NCBI GenBank assembly: GCA_016196625.1
Contig: JACPXH010000006.1
Coordinates: forward strand, 1-32,659
Source: Candidatus Parcubacteria bacterium
GTDB taxonomy: Bacteria > Patescibacteriota > Minisyncoccia > JACPXH01
Direction of reading: 5' to 3'
DNA length: 32,659 bases
Under the pieces are notes generated by a model. It had not been told where the DNA came from. It saw only the letters and a list, made by a program, of their open reading frames with translations, and ran no database searches. Made by a program: the position numbers and the translations under genes. Positions 8,884-17,797 of this stretch are shown here, piece after piece. Each line of letters begins with the position of its first letter. Within the stretch, counting starts at the first letter, position 1.

Positions 8884-9263
8884 TAGATGGACTCTGTATT
8901 GATTACGATATCCTCATTGATTACCTGCGGGGTGTTGAACGTGCCCGCGGTTTTTTGTTAGCGCAGAGTCAAAGAGTCGTCCTGTGCGTTAGCATCATCA
9001 ATGTAGTAGAGCTCTACGCCGGTCGAGAGACACGAGAGCTGCGTACGCGTCGACACGTCGATGCATTTGTGGAGAATTTTGCCGTTCTCGATCTGACGCT
9101 CCCGATCGCGAAGCTCGTCGGTCAGCTACGTCGTGACTACCAGAAACCATTCGCCGATATGATTGTGGCCGCAAGCGCGCTTTCCCACCGTCTTCCGCTC
9201 GCGACGAAGAACTTGAAGCACTTCCAGGCGATCCAGGGCTTGAGGCTGGTATCGCCGTACTGA
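8874..9263 (+). CDS. PIN-domain (VapC-type) ribonuclease toxin
   Basis: CIDYDILIDYLRG, SIINVVELYAG, FADMIVAASALSHRLPLATKNLKHF: PIN acidic-residue pattern. Confidence 0.85.
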   Translation: MEVIDGLCIDYDILIDYLRGVERARGFLLAQSQRVVLCVSIINVVELYAGRETRELRTRRHVDAFVENFAVLDLTLPIAKLVGQLRRDYQKPFADMIVAASALSHRLPLATKNLKHFQAIQGLRLVSPY

Positions 9264-9287
9264 CCGAGACAATTTAGGAGAAAACCT

Positions 9288-10259
9288 ATGGCCCGCATTT
9301 TTGTTACCCGCCGTATCCCAGAACGAGGCCTCGCGATGCTCCAAGAAAAGGGCTACGAACTTACGGTTAGCCGGCACGATCGGGTGCTTCAAAAGGAGGA
9401 GATTATTGCGGAACTGAAAAATGGCTATGACGCGATGCTGTGTTTACTCACGGATAAAATTGATGCCGAAGTTATGGATGCCGGATTGCCGCAGATGAAA
9501 ATGATCGCAAACTACGCGGTAGGGTTTGACAACATTGATCTCAAGGCCGCAGCCGAACGCAACCTTGTTATAACCAACACGCCCGGCGTGCTCACTGAAA
9601 CCGTGGCTGAACATACGTTTGCGCTTCTGCTTTCGCTTGCGCACCGCATTCCAGAATCAGATCGTTTTACCAGAGTAGGGAAGTACGTGGGGTGGGGGCC
9701 GATGCTACTACTCGGAACCGATGTCTCGGGCAAGGCGTTGGGTGTTGTGGGTCTTGGTCGCATCGGAAGCCGTGTCGCACACCACGGCGCAAATGGTTTT
9801 GGTATGAAGGTGCTGTACCACGATCCCAAACCCAACCTTGATTTTGAGAAAGAGTATGGTGCTGTGTATAAAGAAAAATTGGAAGACTTATTGGCTGAAG
9901 CAGATTTCGTTTCGATCCACGTGCCGCTTATGGATTCGACCCGGCATCTCATCAATGCCGAACGCCTCAAGCAGATGAAACCAACCGCCTACCTCATCAA
10001 CACTTCGCGCGGGCCGATTGTGGACGAAGCGGCGCTCGTCGAGGCGCTCAAAGCTGGCACCATCAGAGGAGCCGCGCTTGATGTGTATGAAAACGAGCCC
10101 AAGCTCGCAACCGGGCTGGCCGAGCTTGAAAATGTGGTGCTGACTCCCCATACTGCCTCGGCGACCGAGGAGACCCGAAGCAAAATGGCCGAGCTGGCAG
10201 CAACCAACCTCATCGAATTCCTCGAAGGCCGCACGCCACCAAATACGGTCAAGCAATGA
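9288..10259 (+). CDS. D-isomer 2-hydroxyacid dehydrogenase (glyoxylate/hydroxypyruvate reductase-like)
   Basis: NYAVGFDNIDLKAAAERNLVITNTPGVLTETVAEHTFALLL, GKALGVVGLGRIGSRVA, NTSRGPIVDEAALVEAL, LTPHTASATEETR. Confidence 0.93.
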   Translation: MARIFVTRRIPERGLAMLQEKGYELTVSRHDRVLQKEEIIAELKNGYDAMLCLLTDKIDAEVMDAGLPQMKMIANYAVGFDNIDLKAAAERNLVITNTPGVLTETVAEHTFALLLSLAHRIPESDRFTRVGKYVGWGPMLLLGTDVSGKALGVVGLGRIGSRVAHHGANGFGMKVLYHDPKPNLDFEKEYGAVYKEKLEDLLAEADFVSIHVPLMDSTRHLINAERLKQMKPTAYLINTSRGPIVDEAALVEALKAGTIRGAALDVYENEPKLATGLAELENVVLTPHTASATEETRSKMAELAATNLIEFLEGRTPPNTVKQ

Positions 10260-10271
10260 ATCACTGATGGA

Positions 10272-10305
10272 CGTCGGTCAGCAGCCTTGACCGGCGGTTT
10301 TGTTC
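10272..10305 (+). terminator. intrinsic terminator candidate
   Basis: CGTCGGTCA gcagcct TGACCGGCG GTTTTGTT. Confidence 0.6.
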
Positions 10306-10321
10306 ACCGTAGACTATCAGT

Positions 10322-10699
10322 ATGTCCAACCGGCAGCTCCAAATAGATTCCGAACACCTGCAGTTTTTAGGCAAATGCGCGGTCTGCTCGACAGAATACC
10401 GTCTGCAGCAGGTCAAAGTCATTGATAAGAAGGGCGAGGCAGCTCTTATTCACGCTGACTGCAGCCAGTGCAACACCTCTACGCTTTTTGCCGTGATGAC
10501 GGGCGAAGTTGGGTATGTGGTTACTATGGGGATGCTCACGGATTTGACCAAGGAGGACCTCAAACGTTTTGGCAGCGCCCGTCCTATCACGCTCGAGGAT
10601 GTGCTCGACTGGCATGTGCAGTTCGAGCAGTCAAATGCTCTCCAGGGCCTCAAGGCGAAAGCGGCCGGCGGACGGAACAGCGCCTCGTCAGAACGTTAG
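10322..10699 (+). CDS. hypothetical protein with CxxC...CxxC zinc-ribbon-like motif
   Basis: CAVC ... CSQC spacing in a 125-aa ORF upstream of the L25 gene. Confidence 0.6.
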   Translation: MSNRQLQIDSEHLQFLGKCAVCSTEYRLQQVKVIDKKGEAALIHADCSQCNTSTLFAVMTGEVGYVVTMGMLTDLTKEDLKRFGSARPITLEDVLDWHVQFEQSNALQGLKAKAAGGRNSASSER

Positions 10700-10709
10700 C
10701 GTACTCGCC

Positions 10710-11390
10710 ATGGTTCAGCTTTCTGTCACCGAGCGCCGGATCTTCGGCAAGCAAACTCGCAAGCTGAGGCAAACCGGTCAAGTTCCGGCTGTGGTCTATG
10801 GCCACGGAATTTCGTCTTTGGCGCTGGCGGTGTCCGGGGAAGATCTGCGGCGCGCCTACCGCGAGGCCGGCGAGAGTTCTCTCGTGGCCTTGACCGTTGA
10901 CGGGACTAAAACACGCAACGTGCTCATCCACGACATAAGCCGCGATGCGCTCACCGGGAGTTTCCTGCACGTGGATTTCTATGAGGTGAAGATGGACGAG
11001 AAAATTAAGACCCATGTGCAACTTAACTTTGTGGGCGAGGCGCCTGCGATCAAAGCCTTGGAAGGAACGCTGGTAAAAAATATCCACGAGCTGGAAGTCG
11101 AAGCGCTGCCCAAGGATCTGCCGCATGATCTCACGGTTGATTTGGGCAAACTGAAGACCTTTGAAGATCACATTACGGTGGCCGACATTCCGTTGCCGTC
11201 TGGGGTGACGGTTGAGGCGGATCCGGACGAGATTGTGGCCGTGGTTATGCCGCCGCGGGCCGAAGCTGCGGAGCCAGCTCCGCCCGCCGAAGGGTTGGGA
11301 GAGCAGGTTGAGCAGGTGAAGGTGGAGGGTGAGGAGAAACGCAAGGAGCGAGAGGCCAAGCGCGAGGGAGAAGAGAAGGGGGAGTCTTGA
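10710..11390 (+). CDS. rplY: 50S ribosomal protein L25 (general stress protein CTC form)
   Basis: KQTRKLRQTGQVPAVVYGHG, TRNVLIHDISRDALTGSFLHVDFYEV, plus charged C-terminal extension. Confidence 0.9.
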   Translation: MVQLSVTERRIFGKQTRKLRQTGQVPAVVYGHGISSLALAVSGEDLRRAYREAGESSLVALTVDGTKTRNVLIHDISRDALTGSFLHVDFYEVKMDEKIKTHVQLNFVGEAPAIKALEGTLVKNIHELEVEALPKDLPHDLTVDLGKLKTFEDHITVADIPLPSGVTVEADPDEIVAVVMPPRAEAAEPAPPAEGLGEQVEQVKVEGEEKRKEREAKREGEEKGES

Positions 11391-11656
11391 GGTCGAGATT
11401 CAGAAGCGATGTTTACCCCTCGGGTGCTGTCTCGAAAAGACGCGTCGACCCGCCCAGCGCTTTTGCCGAGGCCGCCGCAGTCGGCACGCAAAACCGCGGT
11501 CGCCATCTTCCGAGTCATTCGAGCTCCATTCTCTTCGCCGCTTTCGCTCGCCGCGCTCGAGGCCATTATATTCCGCGTTCAATGTATCGCGGCTGCGCGA
11601 AATTTTGCTTAGCCGACATGCGGCGGCCTCAAATCCATCCCACGGCAGCTGCGGCC

Positions 11657-12997
11657 ATGAAAATGTTCCACACTTGGGTCAAGAGCGTCGCCGCGGGGGC
11701 TACGCTCGTTCTGAGTCTATTTTTCCTCGCGTTCTTGTGGGGTGGGGGGGGAACGATTGGAAACGCCGCCTCGCTCTCTGATTTTGAGGCTACGCTCCGC
11801 GAGCAGGTCAGGCAGCTGACGGAAGAGATCAATAAGTACGGCAGCGAAATCAGCAACCTCCAAAAAGAAGCCAAGACCCTCAAGCGCGACATTTCCATTA
11901 TTGACGCGCAGATCAAGAAAGCCGAGCTGGAAATTCAGGCGCGCAAAGTCGCGATTCAGGAGTTGACCGAGCAGATTGGAGATAAGCAGGCGGCGATCGC
12001 GGCAGCGGAAGCGCGCATTGCCAAACGCAAGGCAGATTTGGAGCGTAGCATCCGGGTGCTCAACGCCCGAGCCTCTGATTCGCCCCTGACCGCGCTGCTC
12101 CGCCACAGCCACCTGGCAGGCTACTTTGATGAGTTGGCTTCGCTGGAGCAGTTGTATCAATCGATCGAAGCCGATATCCGCGAGATTAAAGCTCTGAAGA
12201 TCGATCTCGAGACGCAGCGGCGCGATCTGGAAGACGAGCAGAACGAACAGGTGGCGCTGCAACAGGCCCAAGAGCTCCAGAGGCAAGACGCGCTCCGACG
12301 GGAAACGGACAAAAAACGAATTCTTTCGGACACCAAGGGTAAAGAGTCGAGTTTTCAGAAACTGGCCAAAGAAGGCCGGGAGAAGCTGGCCGTGCTCCAG
12401 CAGCAGCTCTACCTTCTGGACACCCAAGGCTCGGTGCTTACGATCGAGCAGGCGCGCTCCATGGCCACGCGGATTGCCAATGCCGTGAGTATCCGGCCGG
12501 TGTTTTTGCTTGGGGTACTCAAGGTTGAATCGGACTTGGGGCGCAATGTTGGTCGGGGTACATGGACCAAAGATATGAGTCCCAAAGAGCGGCCCATTTT
12601 TCAAACGCTCATGGCGCGTCTCGGGCTTGACCCCGATCAGGTGGCTGTTTCCAAGAAACCGTGGTACGGGTGGGGCGGAGCCATGGGGCTCGCGCAGTTT
12701 ATCCCTTCGACCTGGGTAGCGTATGAGCAGGCCATTTCCGCGGTCACCGGCCATGTGCCGCCTTCGCCTTGGAATGCCGAGGATGCGTTTACCGCAGCGG
12801 CCATCAAACTCTCGCGGGATGGGGCCACGGCACAAACGCCTGAAGCCGAGCGGAAAGCCGCGCAGATTTATTTTGCCGGTTCAAATTGGAAAAAACCCGC
12901 CTATGCGTTCTACGGTGAGCGCGTGATGGACTTGGCCAGCCAGTTTGCCGAAGCCTTTGCGCTGGCGGATTCGGGCGGGAACGCGGCGAGGTTGTGA
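11657..12997 (+). CDS. coiled-coil murein hydrolase with lytic-transglycosylase-like domain
   Basis: Signal/TM, long coiled coil, then GVLKVESDLGRNVGRGTWTKD and GWGGAMGLAQFIPSTWVAYE. Confidence 0.8.
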   Translation: MKMFHTWVKSVAAGATLVLSLFFLAFLWGGGGTIGNAASLSDFEATLREQVRQLTEEINKYGSEISNLQKEAKTLKRDISIIDAQIKKAELEIQARKVAIQELTEQIGDKQAAIAAAEARIAKRKADLERSIRVLNARASDSPLTALLRHSHLAGYFDELASLEQLYQSIEADIREIKALKIDLETQRRDLEDEQNEQVALQQAQELQRQDALRRETDKKRILSDTKGKESSFQKLAKEGREKLAVLQQQLYLLDTQGSVLTIEQARSMATRIANAVSIRPVFLLGVLKVESDLGRNVGRGTWTKDMSPKERPIFQTLMARLGLDPDQVAVSKKPWYGWGGAMGLAQFIPSTWVAYEQAISAVTGHVPPSPWNAEDAFTAAAIKLSRDGATAQTPEAERKAAQIYFAGSNWKKPAYAFYGERVMDLASQFAEAFALADSGGNAARL

Positions 12998-13021
12998 TGA
13001 GAAGCTATATCAAACCGTTTT

Positions 13022-13112
13022 GTCATCGCGAGGAGGCCGAAGGCCGACGTGGCGATCTCGTCATGTGGTTCAGTGGGGAGATTGTTTCGTCGCTGTCGCT
13101 CCTCGCAATGAC
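13022..13112. repeat. GTCATTGCGAG-type palindromic (REP/MITE-like) element, copy 1
   Basis: GTCATCGCGAGGAG...GGCGATCTC / GGAGATTG...GCTCCTCGCAATGAC inverted ends. Confidence 0.75.
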
Positions 13113-13216
13113 CGAAAATTTATTTTTGAGATAGCTTCTCAACATTTTCTGGCGATCGCATAAAAATGTCGAGTTTGCGATTTCGATTGTTGGAGCTCGT
13201 AACCATCGAAAAGTTT

Positions 13217-13242
13217 GAGCCCGACCACTCGTGGTCGGGCTC
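13217..13242. terminator. hairpin terminator candidate between convergent genes
   Basis: GAGCCCGACCAC TC GTGGTCGGGCTC. Confidence 0.7.
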
Positions 13243-13266
13243 TGTCGTTGTCGGGGCTGGAGTCGC

Positions 13267-14148
13267 TCAGCCCTTTTTCTCGAGCATGGCGACCTCCTCC
13301 GTGGTCAGCCCCAGCTCCTTTGACGTGAAGTTCCAACTTCTCGTTGCCTCTTGGGCGACGTAGAGGATCGCTTCTGCGCCGCCATCCAAGGCCTTCGTCC
13401 TGCCAGCTTTGATCTCGCTCCGGAGGTAAGCGATTTGCTCGCGCAGGTCTTTGAGAAGCACCTGCCGGAGCATTGCCGGTGAAGATCCGATGGCCTTCGG
13501 TTCGGCCTTAATCGGTTGGAGGACCCGGGTGATTTCCCACATGATGCGCAAACCATCACCTAGCTTGAATACCCCCTCCCCTCTGCCGCATTCCATCTCC
13601 TGGCGCGTTTCGCGCGGAAGACTGAAAAACGCAAGGAGAGATTTGGCCACAGCAAGGCCGGTATCCCGGTGGAGCTTCCGGGCCTGACTCTCCTCGAGGC
13701 CGATCTCGAGCCAGCTGATCCGGTTTTCCTTTTCTTCCGTCTCCGGGTTCATCTGGTCGAGGGCCCAGTCCATCTGGTGGAGCATGTCGAGGTTATCGCA
13801 GGTCTCGCCAGCGGGCTGCGGGCTGCCGCGCCGGAGCTCGGTTACCCAAGTAGGCTGATCGCCAACCGACGCTGCCGCCTTCGGGTCGAACGCAGCGCGG
13901 ATACTCTTGATGCTTTCCGCCCGTCGTTCGGCACGACGCTCGCGCGCCTGTTGCTCCCTTTCGGCCTCGGCTTTCTTCTTTTCATCCTCTCGTTGTTTCT
14001 GTTCCTCGGCCCTGGCCTTCGCCACGGCCTCCTCTGCCTTCTGGTCGGCGGCCTCCTGCTTGGAGTTGCCGTCGCAGGCCGCTAGGTCGAGCGAGAGCCC
14101 CAGCACGATGGCAAAGAACAGCCCGGTCCACATCCGCAGTCCCTTCAT
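13267..14148 (-). CDS. putative lipoprotein with charged coiled-coil region
   Basis: MKGLRMWTGLFFAIVLGLSLDLAAC lipobox, then E/K/R-rich helix. Confidence 0.7.
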   Translation of the reverse strand: MKGLRMWTGLFFAIVLGLSLDLAACDGNSKQEAADQKAEEAVAKARAEEQKQREDEKKKAEAEREQQARERRAERRAESIKSIRAAFDPKAAASVGDQPTWVTELRRGSPQPAGETCDNLDMLHQMDWALDQMNPETEEKENRISWLEIGLEESQARKLHRDTGLAVAKSLLAFFSLPRETRQEMECGRGEGVFKLGDGLRIMWEITRVLQPIKAEPKAIGSSPAMLRQVLLKDLREQIAYLRSEIKAGRTKALDGGAEAILYVAQEATRSWNFTSKELGLTTEEVAMLEKKG

Positions 14149-14295
14149 GCGATGCCTCCTTTCGCGAAGGGTTGGCGGTTTCGGCTTTCATACGCAAATC
14201 GTGATATATAATATACTCTCTATGAGTTTCTGTGTCAATAGTGTGAATAACTCCTTTGGGTGGTTGCCTGGCGTAGTGGTAGAATACGGGAAGCG

Positions 14296-14562
14296 ATGAA
14301 TCCGGTTTCTCTCGTAGTTCTGACCAGCCCTGGCTGCACACACTGCCATGCCTTTTTGAAGTTTTGGAAAGAGGTGAAATCCGATTTTCCGAGTGTTGCC
14401 TTGCGAGAGGTGAGCATTCTTGAGCCAGAAGGGCAGCAGCTGGCAATGGACCACCAGATTTTCTCGGCCCCGGGGATTTTTTTGGACGGCGAGATGTTTG
14501 CCTCCGGCGGGGTCAACAAAGAGGAATTTTTGACAAAGATGCACGCGTTGACGAAGTCATGA
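14296..14562 (+). CDS. thioredoxin/glutaredoxin-like protein (CTHC)
   Basis: VVLTSPGCTHCHAFLKFWKEV...FSAPGIFLDGEMFASGGVNKEEF. Confidence 0.75.
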   Translation: MNPVSLVVLTSPGCTHCHAFLKFWKEVKSDFPSVALREVSILEPEGQQLAMDHQIFSAPGIFLDGEMFASGGVNKEEFLTKMHALTKS

Positions 14563-14570
14563 ACGTGGTA

Positions 14571-14717
14571 GCCGACCGCCGTTGCTCCCGAAGCGACATC
14601 CGCAGCCGAGCGGCACGGTCCGCATGCTCAACACGTTGAGTATGCGGCGCTCGGCGAGGACAGAGTGAGCGAGTCGCTGGACGAGCGAACGATCGCTGAG
14701 GGAGTGCGGCGGTCGGC
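14571..14717. repeat. dispersed nested-palindrome element, copy A
   Basis: Ends GCCGACCGCC / GGCGGTCGGC; core hairpin CCGCATGCTCAA-CACG-TTGAGTATGCGG; 34-nt block identical (inverted) to copy B. Confidence 0.85.
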
Positions 14718-14739
14718 ACATGTCTTATTATAGTTTCAA

Positions 14740-15117
14740 ATGGCTAACAAACTTCCCATCTGGTCTCTCCGATTGGGCCTGGGCGCAATGTACGCGTACT
14801 CGGGCTATGATCTCATCACGACCCCGGCCCACTGGTACGCCTTCGTGCCGCCGTGGTTTTCCCAGAGTCTGCGGACGATCGGCCTGGATATCAATACGTA
14901 CCTGCGGCTGCAAGGCGCGGTCGAACTGCTGTTTGCTTTTGTGCTACTCGCGTGGTTCATGCCGCGGTTGGCGGTCTTATGGGTTGCGGTTATCTCGGGC
15001 CTGGAACTTTTGCTTATTTTGGTATTCTCCGGCGTTGACCTGATTACCTTCCGCGACATTGGCGTGGTGGGCGCATCTGCGGCACTCGCTTTATCCTTGG
15101 CACGTTCCTATGCCTGA
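14740..15117 (+). CDS. DoxX-like four-TM membrane protein
   Basis: LRLGLGAMYAYSGYDLI...LQGAVELLFAFVLLAWFMPRLAVLWVAVISGLELLLILV; stop overlaps next start. Confidence 0.65.
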   Translation: MANKLPIWSLRLGLGAMYAYSGYDLITTPAHWYAFVPPWFSQSLRTIGLDINTYLRLQGAVELLFAFVLLAWFMPRLAVLWVAVISGLELLLILVFSGVDLITFRDIGVVGASAALALSLARSYA

Positions 15118-17242
15118 ATCCGGCAAGGTCAAAACCATCGCTGCGGTTTCGGCCGCAATCCTCTGTGCGGCTATCGCCCTCGGGTTGCTCTGGTTTTTCC
15201 TCTCTGCCGGAAACTCGCCCGTGGGCACGGGCTGGTACCTGTTTAGTTTTGCTGCGGGGCTGACTATGATCGTGCTGCCCTGTACGTTGCCGCTTGCTTT
15301 TGTCATTGTGCCGCTGTCCATGGGTAAAGGGGTGGCCAAGGGGCTGGGGATTGCGCTTTCGTTTGGGTTGGGGGTGGCGTTCATGTTGAGCCTGTATGGG
15401 GTGGCGGCCGCAGTCGTGGGGCAAGTCGCGATCGGCACGCTCGGGGCGCCGCTGGAGGTCGTCAAGAACTGGCTGTATCTGGTGGCCGGGCTTTTCGCAT
15501 ACATTTTTGCATTGGGAGAATTGGGTTTGGTGAAATTCCGCATGCCTTCGTACACCGGTGCGGCCCCAGCCTTCATCCAAAAGAAGCGCGATTACTTAAA
15601 GGCGTTCCTATTGGGGCTATTTCTTGGTAACGTCGGAGTTGGCTGCCCGCATCCGGCCACCCCTGTGATCCTGACCCGCATTGCCGCCTCGGGCGACATT
15701 TGGTACGGCTGGCTTCTCTTTTTCGTCCATGCGGTTGGGCGCATTCTGCCGCTCCTCCTGCTTGCGCTCTTGGGCATTTTAGGGGTCAATGCGCTTTCTT
15801 GGCTTGTTAAACGCAAAGACAAAATTGAGCGGGCGACTGGTTGGGGCATGGTGTTCGTGGCCGGCTTTATCCTTGTCCTCGGGCTTTTCACCCATGACTG
15901 GTGGGTGTATTCGGGACAGCACACGCTCCTTGAATCCTTCACGCAGGAAGAGCGGTTTCTTGATGTGATCGCGCAGCAAATCGGTAGCGCCGTTCAACAC
16001 CGCCACGGCATCCCCGCCGGCACCGGCCTCTTTGGCTTGCCGCTGTGGCTTGGGAATTGGGCGTTAGTCGCGCTCTGGGTGTTCCCGATGTTTTGGTACT
16101 ACCGGAGAAAAAAACGCGCTCTCGCGACTTTGCCGGATTCGGATAAACAGGTGGAAGCGCGGCTGATGCCGTTCCGGTTCTGGCTCATTACCACGTTGAC
16201 CGCGCTCTTGGCGCTTATATTTATCTGGGTTTTGCCGGATCGGTTCCTCTACCATGAAAATCAATCGCAGCGTGAAGTGATGCACGAAGCGATGGCCGGC
16301 GCGGAGCATGGCGCGCCGGTGCATCCAGGCGGCACGAGCGAGGATCTTGATCTGCAGTTTGGGCACAGCTCAAACCCGACTGCTGGCAGCCAAACACTCT
16401 TGAGCCTCCGGCCGCTGGCCAAGCCCGGCAACACGCCCATTACCGAGCTTCCGCTCGTGCACGAAGCGCAGGTGCATCTATTTGGTATTCGTGAAGATTT
16501 GCACGAGTTCTTCCACCTCCATCCGCAGTCAACCGCGCCGGGCTTGTGGGAGCTCAACGTGACTTTTGTTCAACCCGGCAACTATACCCTTTGGGCCGAG
16601 GTGAATCACCTGGGGGTTGACCATATTTTTTCGTACCCGATCGAGATAGGCGGTGCGGGCGAGCGAACCCTGTCCAAACCAGCTCTAGCGAGCGAAGTCG
16701 TGGTGGGGGGACTGACCGTCCGGCTCGCGAGCGCTGAAGCCTTTTACGCGAGCGAAGATACCGTCTTTAACGTTGAGGTCCATAACCCAGACGGTTCAGA
16801 GGCGGTACTGGAAGAGTATCTCGGCGAAAAGATGCATTTGGTAGTTCTCTCCGAGGATTTGTCTGATTTTGGTCATGCGCATCCGATCGTGATGCGCACA
16901 GATGGAGAGCATGCTCTCCGGCTTATTCCGGTTGCCTCGGCTCATGAGGGCGAAGAGGAAGGTTCCATGGTTGGGGGCGAGCATGCCGTACAGTTCCAGC
17001 ATCGATTTGCGCGGTCGGGCACGTACGTGTTCTTCGCCCAGTTTCGACCGAAGGGTTTCGGACGGCCACCTTCCGAGGCCCTGACCGCTCAGTTTGGTGT
17101 GGAGGTTCGGCCGGCCCGGAACACGACTTCATCCATCTTCAATTCGTGGGCCGGGAAACTGATCGTTTCTCTCACACTCGCCGCGTTGCTCGCATGGCTT
17201 ACCCATGGGTACATCACCAAAGAAATGCGTCCAAAGCCATGA
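15110..17242 (+). CDS. CcdA/DsbD-like transmembrane electron-transfer protein fused to two His-rich extracytoplasmic repeats
   Basis: TM cysteines in VLPCTLPLAF and VGVGCPHPATP; VHLFGIREDLHEFFHLHP and MHLVVLSEDLSDFGHAHP repeats; C-terminal TM. Confidence 0.75.
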   Translation: MPESGKVKTIAAVSAAILCAAIALGLLWFFLSAGNSPVGTGWYLFSFAAGLTMIVLPCTLPLAFVIVPLSMGKGVAKGLGIALSFGLGVAFMLSLYGVAAAVVGQVAIGTLGAPLEVVKNWLYLVAGLFAYIFALGELGLVKFRMPSYTGAAPAFIQKKRDYLKAFLLGLFLGNVGVGCPHPATPVILTRIAASGDIWYGWLLFFVHAVGRILPLLLLALLGILGVNALSWLVKRKDKIERATGWGMVFVAGFILVLGLFTHDWWVYSGQHTLLESFTQEERFLDVIAQQIGSAVQHRHGIPAGTGLFGLPLWLGNWALVALWVFPMFWYYRRKKRALATLPDSDKQVEARLMPFRFWLITTLTALLALIFIWVLPDRFLYHENQSQREVMHEAMAGAEHGAPVHPGGTSEDLDLQFGHSSNPTAGSQTLLSLRPLAKPGNTPITELPLVHEAQVHLFGIREDLHEFFHLHPQSTAPGLWELNVTFVQPGNYTLWAEVNHLGVDHIFSYPIEIGGAGERTLSKPALASEVVVGGLTVRLASAEAFYASEDTVFNVEVHNPDGSEAVLEEYLGEKMHLVVLSEDLSDFGHAHPIVMRTDGEHALRLIPVASAHEGEEEGSMVGGEHAVQFQHRFARSGTYVFFAQFRPKGFGRPPSEALTAQFGVEVRPARNTTSSIFNSWAGKLIVSLTLAALLAWLTHGYITKEMRPKP

Positions 17243-17661
17243 GCAACAAGTATTTCTGGTTGGCAGCAGGGATTGCGCTATTGATCGGCGCCGGCGTTGC
17301 CTACCGAGCTTTTTTGCGCCCCCCAAGTCGCGCTCCGGTTTCAAGCGGTAAAACCGTCCGGCAGACCGTGGTGGCGAGAGAGAACGCGTGGCTCTTTGAC
17401 CCGGAAGTGGTTGAAGTTTACCAGGGAGATCGCGTCATCCTCGATGTGGTCAACGAAGATGCGTACGATCACGGTATCGGCATTGACTTTTTTGGGGTAA
17501 GCCAGCGCATGCCCCCTAAAAGTACGATCACGGTTGAGTTTACCGCCACGCAACTGGGGGACTTTCCCTTTTACTGTTCGGTGCCCTGCGGCGATGGTAT
17601 ATATAAAGGCAAGAAACGAACGCACTTTGACATGACCGGGCATATTAAGGTGGTACCATGA
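17239..17661 (+). CDS. membrane-anchored cupredoxin (COX2 CuA-like)
   Basis: YDHGIGIDFFGV...FTATQLGDFPFYCSVPCGDGIYKGKKRTHFDMTGHIKV: H...CSxxCG...H...M ligand pattern. Confidence 0.8.
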   Translation: MSNKYFWLAAGIALLIGAGVAYRAFLRPPSRAPVSSGKTVRQTVVARENAWLFDPEVVEVYQGDRVILDVVNEDAYDHGIGIDFFGVSQRMPPKSTITVEFTATQLGDFPFYCSVPCGDGIYKGKKRTHFDMTGHIKVVP

Positions 17662-17662
17662 A

Positions 17663-17780
17663 AATGGCAAATGTCAAAATCCAAATGACAAATCAAATCC
17701 AAAGCTCAAAGTTCAAAACGATTTTGGCTTTAGATTTTGAACTTGATTTGATCTTTGAGTTTTGGCATTTGGAATTGAGG
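17663..17780. repeat. low-complexity imperfect inverted repeat, same family as 5838..5962
   Basis: CAAATGTCAAAATCCAAATGACAAATCAAATCCAAAGCTCAAAG...TTTTGAACTTGATTTGATCTTTGAGTTTTGGCATTTGG. Confidence 0.75.
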
Positions 17781-17797
17781 TGTCGTTTGATCTCCGT

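Noticed and set aside
11717-12835. 372-aa minus-strand ORF
   Set aside because: Lies antisense to the well-supported murein hydrolase CDS.
14262-14295. tRNA-like string TTGCCTGGCGTAGTGGTAGAATACGGG upstream of the thioredoxin-like gene
   Set aside because: D-arm-like by eye, but no anticodon arm, T-arm or acceptor pairing; more likely leader sequence.
13907-14299. 130-aa + strand ORF opposite the lipoprotein gene
   Set aside because: Antisense of a lipoprotein CDS with clear signal peptide; Ser/Ala/Cys-rich composition typical of antisense frames.
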